DNA from: Acetoanaerobium noterae
GTDB taxonomy: Bacteria > Bacillota > Clostridia > Peptostreptococcales > Filifactoraceae
Length of the DNA stretch: 64,000 nt
NCBI RefSeq assembly: GCF_900168025.1
Contig: NZ_FUYN01000006.1
Span: 1-64,000, forward strand
Reading direction: 5' to 3'
A model generated the notes under the pieces. The model was given only the letters and a program-made list of their open reading frames with translations. It made no database searches and was not told where the DNA came from. Position 1 is the stretch's first letter, and every line of letters begins with the position of its first letter. This document shows positions 53,702 through 63,187 of this stretch, in pieces. Position numbers and translations under genes: made by a program.

Positions 53702-54922
53702 CTATTTATCAAAATCCAGCTCAGTAGTTTCATTAATACATTTAATATAGTTTTCAGGGTCAGTATCCCCTTCAGTGCTAAAAAATAGCACTGAGGAATC
53801 TTCATTTATCTCAAGCATTTTTTTAATTTCATCTAGCTCTTTATATTTGCTAATAAGGCTAAGCAGTCCTACTCCTACAGCCCCAGATTCCCCAGAGATA
53901 ATCATTTCATCCCCATCCATAGGATGAGCTAAAGCTTTCATCCCTTCCACTGTTACATAATCTGGGCACGACACATAAGCATGGGCAAAATCTCTAAGTA
54001 TCTGCCAAGTTACAGTATTCGGCTCTCCACAAGCAAGCCCAGCCATTATAGTGCTTAAATCTCCACCTACATTTACAGGCTCTCCAGTTGCTTTTTCTGC
54101 TGATTTATATATACAGTCTGCGGCATCTGGCTCTACAATAATGGCTTTTGGAAGCTTAGCTTCGTATTTATTTGCAAAATAACCTAGTACAGCTCCAGCC
54201 ATTGAGCCAACTCCTGCCTGTAAAAATATATGGGTAGGTACAGGAAGGTTTTTATCTAGTATCTGCTCATTTGCTTCATAAGCCATCGTCGTATACCCTT
54301 GAGTAATCCAATTTGGTATTTCTTCATAGCCTTCAAAAGCTGTATCTTGGACAAATATCCAGCCGTTTTCATCTGCCATCTTACATGCAAGCCTAACTGC
54401 ATCATCGTAATTAAACTCAGTTATACTGGCATCTGAACCATGAGAAAGTATGGCGTCTAGTCTGAACTTTGAGGACCCCTTTGGCATATATACTACTGAC
54501 TTACACCCTAGCATCTGAGCTGTCCACGCTACAGCTCGTCCATGATTACCATCAGTTGCAGTTACAAATACTAGGTCAGCTATTTTAGCTTTCACTTCCT
54601 CTGATTTAAAGTAATTAAAATCAGCTTCATCTATAGAAACTCCTAATCTATCGCAAAGCACTCTAGCCATAGCATAAGTTGCTCCCAATGCCTTGAATGC
54701 ATTCATAGAAAATCTCTTAGATTCATCCTTTACATATATATTCTTAACTCCTAATTCTTTAGCTAGCTTATCAAGAACTACTAAAGGCGTAGGTTCATAG
54801 CCAGTAAGTGAGCTATGAAGCCTTCTGACTGGTTTTGTAGCTTCATCATTTAAAAATGCTGGATAATCCTTAGTTTTTGGCGATGCACTTACAGCTTTAA
54901 TCCCTTTTACTGACAATTTCAA
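53702..54922 (-). CDS. diaminopropionate ammonia-lyase
   Basis: This 406-residue PLP enzyme of fold type II converts D- and L-2,3-diaminopropionate to pyruvate and two ammonia. The PLP lysine is Lys77 in SMNAFKALG, and the family-specific TDGNHGRAVAWTAQ, GYEEIPNWITQGYTTM and MDGDEMIISGESGAVG segments are present. The length matches YgeX/DpaL. The start is TTG with GGAGGAG upstream. The D-aminoacyl-tRNA deacylase-like gene follows on the same strand; a 9-bp hairpin (53673-53691) separates them. Confidence 0.93.
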   Translation of the reverse strand: MKLSVKGIKAVSASPKTKDYPAFLNDEATKPVRRLHSSLTGYEPTPLVVLDKLAKELGVKNIYVKDESKRFSMNAFKALGATYAMARVLCDRLGVSIDEADFNYFKSEEVKAKIADLVFVTATDGNHGRAVAWTAQMLGCKSVVYMPKGSSKFRLDAILSHGSDASITEFNYDDAVRLACKMADENGWIFVQDTAFEGYEEIPNWITQGYTTMAYEANEQILDKNLPVPTHIFLQAGVGSMAGAVLGYFANKYEAKLPKAIIVEPDAADCIYKSAEKATGEPVNVGGDLSTIMAGLACGEPNTVTWQILRDFAHAYVSCPDYVTVEGMKALAHPMDGDEMIISGESGAVGVGLLSLISKYKELDEIKKMLEINEDSSVLFFSTEGDTDPENYIKCINETTELDFDK

Positions 54923-54952
54923 TCAAATCTCCTCCAGTTATACAGTAGTTTA

Positions 54953-56524
54953 TTAATCTATATCCAATATGCCTTCTATATTGCTAATAAATATATCCAC
55001 TAGTTCTGGATCAAAATGCTTTCCTTTTTGATTTCTTATATAGTCTAGGGCTTCTTCAGTGGAAAAAGCATCCTTGTACACCCTTTTGTGAGTCATAGCA
55101 TCAAATACATCTATAATCGAAAGCATCCTAGCCTCTAAAAGAATTTCCTCTTGCTTAAGCCCATTTGGATACCCTGAGCCGTCGTATTTTTCGTGGTGAT
55201 TCAGTGCTAAATTTGCTGATATTTTAAGCATATCTAAATCAGATTTTTCAAAGATTTTATAGCCTACACTAGGATGAGTTTTAATAATTTCAAACTCCTC
55301 TTCAGTTAATTTTCCAGGTTTTTTTAGGATACTATCTGGTATAGCAATCTTGCCTATATCGTGCATCATGCTTGCCATTTTTAGAATTTCAGCTTCAGAG
55401 TGTGAGAAATTTAGAAGCAAAGCAAAATTGTACATCATTTCTGATATCCTTTTTACATGTCCTGAAGTCTCTTCAAAATGATTTTCAACCACTTCTCCAA
55501 AGGTTATTATTATTTCTTTTTGAGTATTTACTATTGTGTTGTTGAGAATATAGTTATCAAGCGCTACAGAGTAATTAGTCAAAAACAAATGAATCAAATC
55601 AAAATCATAGATATCATTATTGCCTTCTATATAGATGTAGTTATTAAAGCTGTTTTTAGCATTATTTTTTATTATAAAGCCTGAGTCTACAAATATAATT
55701 TTTTCATCAGGCGTATCACTGTATTTGATTTTATCGACCACTTCTTTAAGCTCTGATACTAAGTCTATATCTTTTCCTATATAGCTTTTAAACTTTCCAG
55801 TTGCCGCTACAATTGTAGCTTTTTTATTTTTTTCTATAGTTACAAAGCCGCCTTCTTTATCTACATCATCTCTTATATATACCATCTCAGGATTGCTCTT
55901 TTGAAAATTGGAAAGCTGGACTAAAATACTGGTTAAAAATTCATTTAGGCTATTGTGCTCAAATAAGTTTGCACTTGTCTTAATTATTTTCTTCAGTCCA
56001 TTTTTATGGGTGTTGATTTGGTATAAATCTCTATAGTTTCTAAGAGCTGAATATAGAGTGGTGTAAAGCCTTTTTGCTGTCATCTCTGTTTTAAGCCTAT
56101 AGTCATTTATGTCATAATCTCTTATGACAGTTTCTTCTGGAGCTTGTCCTGGCTGTCCAGTTCTAAGTACTATTCTAGTCATCTTGTTATCTAGTCTTCC
56201 TCTTAGTACCTCCACTACATTAAGTCCAGAATGATTGTCCTCCATGACTACATCTAGAAAAAGTACAGCTGTATCTGGATTTTCCTCTAAAGCCCTTATG
56301 GTCTCTTCTCCAGTGTAAGTATCTATAAATTCCAGACCTTTTCCTTCAAATTCAAAATCCTTGAGCATCATTTTTGTTATGACATGAATTTCATCATAAT
56401 CATCAGCAATCATTATTTTATAGTTTTCTTTGGTTTTTAGCTTTGGCTTTGAATCTTCTGATAAAAAATCCAACTTGATGTTGTCTAAATTCAGCTTTTT
56501 CTTCATACTCTCACAGTCCTTCAT
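54953..56524 (-). CDS. response regulator with DUF3369 and HD-GYP domains
   Basis: This 523-residue protein has a receiver domain (about 30-155; phospho-acceptor in VLFLDVVMEDNHSGL), a central DUF3369 region (about 165-335) and an HD-GYP phosphodiesterase domain (about 340-520) with MASMMHDIGKIAIPDSIL, HPSVGYKIF and NHHEKYDGSGYPNGL. It should hydrolyse c-di-GMP, gated by phosphorylation. It overlaps the upstream Cache histidine kinase gene by 4 nt, so the kinase is its partner. It is cytosolic. Confidence 0.91.
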   Translation of the reverse strand: MKDCESMKKKLNLDNIKLDFLSEDSKPKLKTKENYKIMIADDYDEIHVITKMMLKDFEFEGKGLEFIDTYTGEETIRALEENPDTAVLFLDVVMEDNHSGLNVVEVLRGRLDNKMTRIVLRTGQPGQAPEETVIRDYDINDYRLKTEMTAKRLYTTLYSALRNYRDLYQINTHKNGLKKIIKTSANLFEHNSLNEFLTSILVQLSNFQKSNPEMVYIRDDVDKEGGFVTIEKNKKATIVAATGKFKSYIGKDIDLVSELKEVVDKIKYSDTPDEKIIFVDSGFIIKNNAKNSFNNYIYIEGNNDIYDFDLIHLFLTNYSVALDNYILNNTIVNTQKEIIITFGEVVENHFEETSGHVKRISEMMYNFALLLNFSHSEAEILKMASMMHDIGKIAIPDSILKKPGKLTEEEFEIIKTHPSVGYKIFEKSDLDMLKISANLALNHHEKYDGSGYPNGLKQEEILLEARMLSIIDVFDAMTHKRVYKDAFSTEEALDYIRNQKGKHFDPELVDIFISNIEGILDID

Positions 56525-58626
56525 CTTTTGATTTCTATAATAAATTCTGTCCCCATATCAATCTCACTTTTGCAGCTTATCCTTCCATTTAGTTTTGCAG
56601 TTACAAGGTTATATACTATATTCATCCCTAGTCCACTGCCGCCCTTGCCTCTATTTGTAGTATAAAAAGGTTCAAAAACCCGCTTTTTGACTTCTTCATT
56701 CATACCTAAGCCATTGTCTTTATAGTTTATGATGAGATTTTCACCCTCTGGCACTACTGATATATTTATCTGCCCAGACTTCATATTCCTAAACCCATGA
56801 ATCAAGGAATTCATGATAAGGTTTGTAAATACTTGAGAAATTGCTCCTGAATAGTTGTTGATAACTAAATCATCAGGACAATCGATTTTAAAGTCTACAT
56901 TTTTATTTTTATATTCGTGTTTTAAGCTGAGCAGTATAGAATCTATATATTCCCTAAAATTAAACCTGCTTTTTTCTTCTATAGATTGGTTTACTGCTAT
57001 TTCCTTAAAGCTTTTTACTAGCTCTGCCGCTCTATATAAATTGGAATTTAAAATAGCTGTAGTCTCATCTATCGATTCAATATAAGAAACTAATCCAGAT
57101 TTCGAAATACTTCCCTCAAGTAGCTCTTTTTTAAAGCTTTCATTATTTGCTTCCATAAGCGAAGATGCAGATACTGCTACTCCAAGAGGAGTATTGATTT
57201 CGTGGGCTACACCAGATACTAGCTCTCCCAGTGAGGCTAGTCTTTCCTTTTCCATCAGCTCTTCCATCACTGCCTTTAAATTTTCAGTTTTTTCGTCTAT
57301 GATTAAATTCATTCTTTGAGTTTCTGTTTTATGAAGCTCTTCTATTTCATTTTGCTTTTCAACTAGCTTTCCTATATAACTCTTTATATTGTCTACCATT
57401 AGATTAAAGCCCTTAATCATTTCATGTACTTCTTTAATATGTCCTCTTTTTTGTTTTATCTCTACATCCCAGTTACCAGAGGTTATTTCATTATATCCAC
57501 TCGCTACCATCAAAAGAGGCTGAGTAACTTTATTTAGAATATAAATCCCTGCTATAGTTCCAAGAATAAGCATAATCATTATCATAGCAAGGCTTAAATT
57601 ATATCTAGACTGAATAGAACCCATTAAATCATTCTCAGGGATTACTACTGCTATTCTCCATCTAAGTCCGTTAGGATTTTCTAGCTTTGATACCATTACA
57701 AAATTATTGCTATTCTCAATTTCTATTCTATGAACTTTTTTATATTCCAAATCTCTAGCTCTTAGTAAAGCTTCAGTCGATTTTATAAGTGGATTTTTAC
57801 TGTCTTTTACTTTTAAGAGCTCACCTTTAAAATTCTTTGAATCTGTAATTACTACATTGTTATGATTTTCAGATTGAGCCACTATCTCAAGTTCATCGTT
57901 TACTATAAATACTACTCCGTTGTCTTTTATTTTGTTTTTTTGGAGAAAATCATTAATTCCATTTAATTTTACATCTATTTCAAAAACTCCTCTAAATTCT
58001 CCACTATTTCCAAATACAGGAACAGATACCGAGGTAGTCGCTTCCATTTTTTCATCTTGATTTATGTAAATATTCGACCAACTACTTGCAATATTTTTTC
58101 TTACCGGTTCATACCAGGGTCTAATTCTAGGATCGTAGCCTTCTATAGAACTTATAATGTTTGAATTTATGCTATCTCCTTCATATATATTGAGTAGTCC
58201 ACCTGTTCTGCTATCCTTAAGCATAAGACTAAAATCTTTGCCTTCTCCATTATCTCTTATGCCTATATAGTTCCCATTTTCGTCTCCATAGCTTATTACG
58301 CTGATTTGTGGGATTTTTGCTTTAAGGCTCTTCATCAGACTTTTCTGATAATTTTCTATATCAGATAAATCCTCACCTAGAAACATTTTTTCGTTTGTTA
58401 TAGTATAGCCTATTATCTCTGCCATGATAAGTGGCTGTGAAAGTATTGCATTTAGCTCATTCTGGGTATTATTAGTAAGAGCTTCTACTATTTTACTGCC
58501 TTGCTCTTTTGCAAGAAATTCATAATCTGCCCTATATCTCATAATAGAAATTACAAAGGTTGCTATGAGCACAATTATAAGTGGCAAAGTTACAGCTAAT
58601 CTAAGAGAAATAAATCGATTTCTCAT
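56521..58626 (-). CDS. Cache-domain sensor histidine kinase
   Basis: This 701-residue kinase has an N-terminal membrane helix (about 10-27), an extracellular dCache sensor (about 40-340, with DPRIRPWYEPVRKN), a second membrane helix (about 345-368), a HAMP-like region, a coiled coil, a HisKA box (LGELVSGVAHEINTPLGVAVSAS, His near 475) and an HATPase domain with NLIMNSLIHGFRNMKSG and GSGLGMNIVYNLV. Partner of the HD-GYP regulator it overlaps; together they form a ligand-controlled c-di-GMP degrading system. Confidence 0.9.
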   Translation of the reverse strand: MRNRFISLRLAVTLPLIIVLIATFVISIMRYRADYEFLAKEQGSKIVEALTNNTQNELNAILSQPLIMAEIIGYTITNEKMFLGEDLSDIENYQKSLMKSLKAKIPQISVISYGDENGNYIGIRDNGEGKDFSLMLKDSRTGGLLNIYEGDSINSNIISSIEGYDPRIRPWYEPVRKNIASSWSNIYINQDEKMEATTSVSVPVFGNSGEFRGVFEIDVKLNGINDFLQKNKIKDNGVVFIVNDELEIVAQSENHNNVVITDSKNFKGELLKVKDSKNPLIKSTEALLRARDLEYKKVHRIEIENSNNFVMVSKLENPNGLRWRIAVVIPENDLMGSIQSRYNLSLAMIMIMLILGTIAGIYILNKVTQPLLMVASGYNEITSGNWDVEIKQKRGHIKEVHEMIKGFNLMVDNIKSYIGKLVEKQNEIEELHKTETQRMNLIIDEKTENLKAVMEELMEKERLASLGELVSGVAHEINTPLGVAVSASSLMEANNESFKKELLEGSISKSGLVSYIESIDETTAILNSNLYRAAELVKSFKEIAVNQSIEEKSRFNFREYIDSILLSLKHEYKNKNVDFKIDCPDDLVINNYSGAISQVFTNLIMNSLIHGFRNMKSGQINISVVPEGENLIINYKDNGLGMNEEVKKRVFEPFYTTNRGKGGSGLGMNIVYNLVTAKLNGRISCKSEIDMGTEFIIEIKR

Positions 58627-58764
58627 GAAGCCCTCCTTTATTACATAGGATTTATTAACAATTTTTTAGTTTTTTATACCTATTACTTATCATACTAGAA
58701 ATTCATTATAAAATACAAGCCATTCAATACTTCAAAGTAAAGAAAATTAAGATATTTTACTTTA

Positions 58765-58793
58765 TTGATAATAATTATTAGTGCTTCTATATT
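58765..58793 (+). promoter_or_regulatory. promoter overlapped by Fur-like box
   Basis: TTGATA (58765-58770), a 17-nt spacer and TATATT (58788-58793) form a promoter for the soluble methyl-accepting protein. TGATAATAATTATTA (58766-58780) matches the Fur 7-1-7 consensus at 14 of 15 positions and covers the -35. Confidence 0.55.
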
Positions 58794-58845
58794 ACTTAAT
58801 AAAAGAGTATAATTTAAGAGATTCTAAAAATTAGGAGATGATACA

Positions 58846-59784
58846 ATGTTTTTCAAAAAAGATAAAACAGTTGAAACAGTTATAAATACTGCTGATAAAG
58901 AAATCCAAGAAAAGCTTCAGGCTGAAAACGAGTTATTAAAATCATACATCAATCAAATCTATAGCCGTATGGGAGAAATAATAGAAAGTCACAATCATGT
59001 GAATAGCCAGCATTCAGATTTAGCTTCACTTGCTGAAAATATCAAAGACATAATGGAAAATGTAAAGGATTTATCACAAAATACTAATGATTTATCACTA
59101 GAGCTTTCTACTAGAAGCGACAAATTAAATAGCATATCTCAGACTTCTGTAGAAAAATCTGTTGAAGGCAATAAAGCTGTTGAGGACTTACTTTCTATGA
59201 TGGATTCTCTTAAAGCTCAAGCAAAAGAATCCTCTTCATCTATGAACAGCCTCGGTGAGCGTTCTAAGCAGATTACTGATATAGTAGAGACTATAACAGA
59301 TATTGCTAACCAAACTAATCTGCTCGCTCTTAATGCAGCAATAGAAGCAGCTAGAGCTGGAGAGCACGGTAGAGGATTTGCTATAGTTGCAGATGAAGTA
59401 AGAAAACTCGCTGAAAATACTACAAAAAGCACTAGCACCATTCAAGATTTAGTTATGAACATTCAAAACGAAATAGAAACAGCCTCAAAAAATAACGAGA
59501 GAAACAATTCTGCTATAGAAAAAGGTATAGAAATGAGTGAGGTTGTAAAAGAAAAGATAAAAGAAATTGTCAATGGATTTGATGAGGTTCAAAAGGAAGT
59601 AAAAATTGTAACAGACACTATAATTACTCAAAGAGACTATATAAGCAGTATTTTTGAGCAAACTCGAGTTTCAGATGATATTCTGCTAGAAATCCATAAT
59701 AAATTAATAAACCATGTAGAAAGAGCTAGCAAAGTCGATACTAACCTAGAAGAAGCACTTACAAAATTAAAAAATCTTTTATAA
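58846..59784 (+). CDS. soluble methyl-accepting chemotaxis-like protein
   Basis: This 312-residue protein has no membrane segment. The N-terminal coiled coil (about 15-60) leads into an MCP signalling domain whose hairpin tip reads [34 protein letters not shown] (about residues 152-185), which contacts CheA/CheW. The short total length and lack of a recognised ligand domain suggest a cytosolic adaptor or a sensor of an internal cue. The Fur-like box over its promoter hints at iron control. TTAGGAGATG precedes the ATG. Confidence 0.86.
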   Translation: MFFKKDKTVETVINTADKEIQEKLQAENELLKSYINQIYSRMGEIIESHNHVNSQHSDLASLAENIKDIMENVKDLSQNTNDLSLELSTRSDKLNSISQTSVEKSVEGNKAVEDLLSMMDSLKAQAKESSSSMNSLGERSKQITDIVETITDIANQTNLLALNAAIEAARAGEHGRGFAIVADEVRKLAENTTKSTSTIQDLVMNIQNEIETASKNNERNNSAIEKGIEMSEVVKEKIKEIVNGFDEVQKEVKIVTDTIITQRDYISSIFEQTRVSDDILLEIHNKLINHVERASKVDTNLEEALTKLKNLL

Positions 59785-59904
59785 AAAAATACCAATATGG
59801 ATATGGGAGAGTTATAGATAGTTTAAATGTGGGTATACAGTCATAAATAGCTTTGTCATGAAATAAACAATATAGAATGACAGAGACAAACAGGGGGGAA
59901 TTTT

Positions 59905-61911
59905 ATGAGACTGGATTTATCTAAAAAAATTGCTTTATCAGTAGCTATATTAATAATTATAGTAGCTTCAGGACTTGGGATTTCGTCTTTTAAACTTAGC
60001 TCGGATTCACTTACTTCACAAGCAGAAAAATCACTAGTTGACACAACAGATATAAATTCAATAAGAATAAAAGATGCAGTAGCTGCTAGAATCAATCTCT
60101 TACAAGAGCTTGCAAATCGAGCAAGAACTCAAACAATGGATATAAGCATCCAACGTGAATCATTAAAAAGTGACATTGAAAGATTAGGCTATTTGGATTT
60201 TGCTGTAGTTACGCCAGATGGCACAGCTACATATATTTTAGGTGAAAATACTGCTGATTTGAGCGATAGAGATTATGTAAAAAAAGCTCTTTCAGGTGAG
60301 GCCAATCTATCAGATGTAATTATCAGTAAAGTTACAGGAGAAGCCGTGCTTATGTACGCTGTTCCTATTAAAGTCGAAGACAAAATAGTTGGAGCTTTGC
60401 TTGGTAGAAGAGATGGTAATGCTTTAAGCGAGCTTACTGATACAATGGGCTTCGGCGAAAACGGCTATGCTTATATTATGAATACTGACGGAACTACTGT
60501 AGCTCATCCAAATCGAGAAAATGTAATGAATCAAGTCAATCCAATAGAAGCAGCTAAGGAAAATAAAGCATTTTCATCTTTAGCAGAGCTTCTCACTAAA
60601 GTGCTTGAAGATAGTCATGGAATAGGAACCTATGAGTACAACGGAAAAACCTGGTACTCTGCTTATGATGCTATTGACGGAACAAACTGGATTTTGATTC
60701 AAAATGCAGATAAAGCTGAGGTTTTAGAAGGTCTTTCTGCTCTCACCAAGCTTATTCTAATCACAACATTTTTTTGCTTATTGCTAGGAGTAGTTTTCGC
60801 TTTTCTTCTTGGAAAATCTATTGCTAGGCCGATAAAAGGATTGTCTGAGGATATACTAAAAATCTCAAACTACGATTTATCAATTAACGATACTAGTAAT
60901 ATAAATAAATATATTAAAAATACAGATGAGGTAGGAATAATAGCAAGCTCGCTTTCAGAAATGCAGAAAAATTTAATAGAATTAATACAAAATATAAATG
61001 AAAGTGCACAAAATGTTGCGTCTTCATCAGAAGAGCTAACCGCCACAAGTCAGCAATCTGCAACTGCCGCAGAAGAGGTTGCTAGAACTATAGAGGAGAT
61101 TGCGAACGGTGCAAGCGACCAAGCTAGCGAAACAGAAAAAGGCGCTTACAATGTAGATGAACTTGGCAATCTCATAAACAGTGATATATCTCTAATAGAG
61201 AATTTGAATCAATCTGCCCAAACTGTAGAAGCTCTTAAGAATCAAGGATTTGAAGTTCTGTCAGAGCTTACTGAAAAAACCAACTCAGTATCTATATCTG
61301 CTAAAGAAATACAAGAGGTCATCAACACCACGAATACAAATGCTCAGAGTATATCAGCTGCAAGTGAGATGATTCAAAACATTGCAGATCAAACTAATCT
61401 ACTCGCTCTTAACGCTGCTATTGAAGCTGCAAGAGCTGGAGAAGCCGGAAGAGGCTTTGCAGTAGTAGTTGCTGATGAAATAAGAAAATTAGCAGAGCAA
61501 TCTACTAACTTTACTTCTGAGATTTCTAACATAATAAATTCTCTTACAAGCCAAACGGATTTTGCCGTATCAAAAATTCAAGAAGTCGGTCACATAGTTG
61601 ATATGCAAAATGAAAGTCTTCAAAAAACCAATACTCAATTTGATGGCATAGCAAAAGCAATAGACAATGTCAAAACTATAGTTGACCATCTCAATAAATC
61701 AAGTGCCACAATGAATGTGAAAAAAGACCAGATAATTGCAATCATTGAAAATTTATCTGCAATATCTGAGGAAAATGCTGCATCAACTCAGGAAGCCTCT
61801 GCCTCTGTAGAAGAACAAACCGCTGCTATGGAGCAGATTGCTGATGCTAGCGAATCTTTAGCAAAGCTTGCTCAGCAGATGCAAGAAAGTATCTCTATAT
61901 TTAAATATTAA
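59905..61911 (+). CDS. dCache methyl-accepting chemotaxis protein
   Basis: This 668-residue transmembrane chemoreceptor has a membrane helix (about 10-30), a periplasmic-side dCache domain (about 35-280; [36 protein letters not shown]), a second helix (about 287-310), HAMP and a signalling domain. The hairpin tip is conserved, but [15 protein letters not shown] has one extra Val relative to the usual FAVVADE, made by a repeated GTA codon. It is expected to signal to CheA; ligand probably an amino acid or carboxylate. CAGGGGGGAA precedes the ATG. Confidence 0.9.
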   Translation: MRLDLSKKIALSVAILIIIVASGLGISSFKLSSDSLTSQAEKSLVDTTDINSIRIKDAVAARINLLQELANRARTQTMDISIQRESLKSDIERLGYLDFAVVTPDGTATYILGENTADLSDRDYVKKALSGEANLSDVIISKVTGEAVLMYAVPIKVEDKIVGALLGRRDGNALSELTDTMGFGENGYAYIMNTDGTTVAHPNRENVMNQVNPIEAAKENKAFSSLAELLTKVLEDSHGIGTYEYNGKTWYSAYDAIDGTNWILIQNADKAEVLEGLSALTKLILITTFFCLLLGVVFAFLLGKSIARPIKGLSEDILKISNYDLSINDTSNINKYIKNTDEVGIIASSLSEMQKNLIELIQNINESAQNVASSSEELTATSQQSATAAEEVARTIEEIANGASDQASETEKGAYNVDELGNLINSDISLIENLNQSAQTVEALKNQGFEVLSELTEKTNSVSISAKEIQEVINTTNTNAQSISAASEMIQNIADQTNLLALNAAIEAARAGEAGRGFAVVVADEIRKLAEQSTNFTSEISNIINSLTSQTDFAVSKIQEVGHIVDMQNESLQKTNTQFDGIAKAIDNVKTIVDHLNKSSATMNVKKDQIIAIIENLSAISEENAASTQEASASVEEQTAAMEQIADASESLAKLAQQMQESISIFKY

Positions 61912-61941
61912 AACCTTATATTTAAATGTTGGTTCTCAATC

Positions 61942-61978
61942 AAACCCCAAAATTCCTAAATAGGATTCGGGGTTTTTC
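61942..61978 (+). terminator. intrinsic terminator
   Basis: AAACCCC and AATCCT-type arms pair with AGGATT and GGGGTTT across AAAT; TTTTTCTTT follows. Confidence 0.75.
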
Positions 61979-62011
61979 TTTATCCATTTTAACAATATTT
62001 TTAATTCCTAC

Positions 62012-62041
62012 TTGACAGGTATAGTATAGGTCGTTTATGAT
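62012..62041 (+). promoter_or_regulatory. promoter of Cys-leader/transporter unit
   Basis: TTGACA (62012-62017), an 18-nt spacer and TATGAT (62036-62041). No comparable promoter is visible between 62250 and the transporter start at 62378. Confidence 0.65.
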
Positions 62042-62068
62042 AGAAAAAAGTTCGAAAGGAGATTGGAT

Positions 62069-62167
62069 ATGAAAGCTCAAAATTTAGTTTCACAAATTAA
62101 TGCTTTTGCATGTTGCTGTTGTCAAGAGATTACTAAAAAACTTGATAATAGCTTTTTGTGGTGCTAA
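62069..62167 (+). CDS. 32-residue Cys-rich leader peptide (candidate attenuator)
   Basis: A short frame preceded by AAAGGAG at ideal spacing encodes 32 residues, with four consecutive cysteine codons at positions 15-18 (FACCCCQ) and a C-terminal Trp-Cys. A strong terminator (62215-62248) follows 48 nt after its stop, and a cystine-type ABC transporter comes next with no clear promoter of its own. The arrangement fits ribosome-mediated attenuation sensing charged tRNA-Cys. I did not find a convincing antiterminator pairing, so a free small Cys-rich or metal-binding protein is the alternative. Confidence 0.6.
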   Translation: MKAQNLVSQINAFACCCCQEITKKLDNSFLWC

Positions 62168-62214
62168 AATAAGACTTTCCCTAACAATCTACTTATAATA
62201 ACTTTATTATAATT

Positions 62215-62248
62215 ACGGGCAGTCCTAAGTGGACCTGTCCGTTTTTTT
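62215..62248 (+). terminator. terminator between Cys leader and transporter
   Basis: ACGGGCAG-TCC pairs with GGA-C-CTGTCCGT (one bulge, one G-U), followed by seven Ts. Candidate attenuator of the downstream transporter operon. An AT-rich hairpin TTATAATA/TATTATAA lies just upstream. Confidence 0.85.
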
Positions 62249-62377
62249 ATGCAAAAAAACAAGTAATTTGTTTCTTTTCTGGCCAGAAGAACATTGCTTT
62301 AGAATATTTCTGAAGCAAAATCTTGTTTATTAAAAATCAAAATATCATAAATAACAATAAAAATTGGAGGAATTTAA

Positions 62378-63187
62378 ATGAAATCGAATAAATTACCATT
62401 AATAATTATCTTAATTGCTGTGGCTTTAGGCTCAATCATGTTTTTTAGTACTAAGGATAAGTCATCAACTGCTAGTGAACCTGCTGAAGTTATAAAGGTT
62501 GGTATGAGTGGGTCTTACAAACCTTATACCTATTTGGATGAAAAAGGTGAATTAACAGGCTTTGATGTGGATGTTTGGAAAGAAATCGGAAAAAGAACTG
62601 GACATGAAATTGAATTTGTAACAAGCGATTTTAGCGGACTATTTGGAATGCTTGACTCAGCAAAGCTAGACACTATAGCTAATCAAATAACTGTTACACC
62701 AGAACGCGAACAAAAATATCTTTTCACTCGTCCTTATGTGTACTATGGAGCTCAACTCATTAGTAAGGATGATAGAAACGACATCGTAGACCTTGAGTCA
62801 TTAAAAGGCAAAAAAGTTGCAGTGGGTCTAGGAACAAATTACGAAACTATAATTAGAGATTTTGACAAAAACTCTGAGATAGAAATCATTACCTATGACA
62901 GCGGTTCAGGTTCATACCAAGATGTTGCCATCGGTCGTGTTGATGCAGCTATGAATGATAGATTGGCTCTTCAATCTGTAATTAACGAATCGGGGCTTCC
63001 ATTAAAGCTTGCTGGTCCGCCTATCAACGAAATGCAAAATGCCTTTCCTTTTCTTAATAATGAGGAAAACAAAGAATTAGTTGCTCAAATAGACAGTGCA
63101 ATTGATAGTATGTACGAAGATGGAACTATAAAAGAAATATCTATGAAATATTTTGACATGGATATCACTGAGAAGGTGCTTAATTAA
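62378..63187 (+). CDS. cystine-type ABC transporter substrate-binding protein
   Basis: This 269-residue family 3 solute-binding protein has an N-terminal hydrophobic segment (PLIIILIAVALGSIMFFS) but no lipobox cysteine, so it is probably membrane-anchored by an uncleaved signal. YKPYTYLDEKGELTGFDVDVWKEIGKRTG, the FSGLFGMLDSAKLDTIANQITVTPEREQKYLF segment and GSGSYQDVAIGRVDAAMNDR resemble cystine-binding TcyA/TcyJ proteins. It is the first structural gene of a three-gene importer operon; TGGAGGAA precedes the ATG. Another polar amino acid substrate is possible. Confidence 0.83.
   Translation: MKSNKLPLIIILIAVALGSIMFFSTKDKSSTASEPAEVIKVGMSGSYKPYTYLDEKGELTGFDVDVWKEIGKRTGHEIEFVTSDFSGLFGMLDSAKLDTIANQITVTPEREQKYLFTRPYVYYGAQLISKDDRNDIVDLESLKGKKVAVGLGTNYETIIRDFDKNSEIEIITYDSGSGSYQDVAIGRVDAAMNDRLALQSVINESGLPLKLAGPPINEMQNAFPFLNNEENKELVAQIDSAIDSMYEDGTIKEISMKYFDMDITEKVLN

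Noticed and set aside
62281-62325. TTGCTTTAGAA/TTCTGAAGCAA hairpin as the terminator of the Cys leader
   Set aside because: It has no T run; the stem at 62215-62248 with seven Ts is the real terminator. It may still be part of a leader fold.
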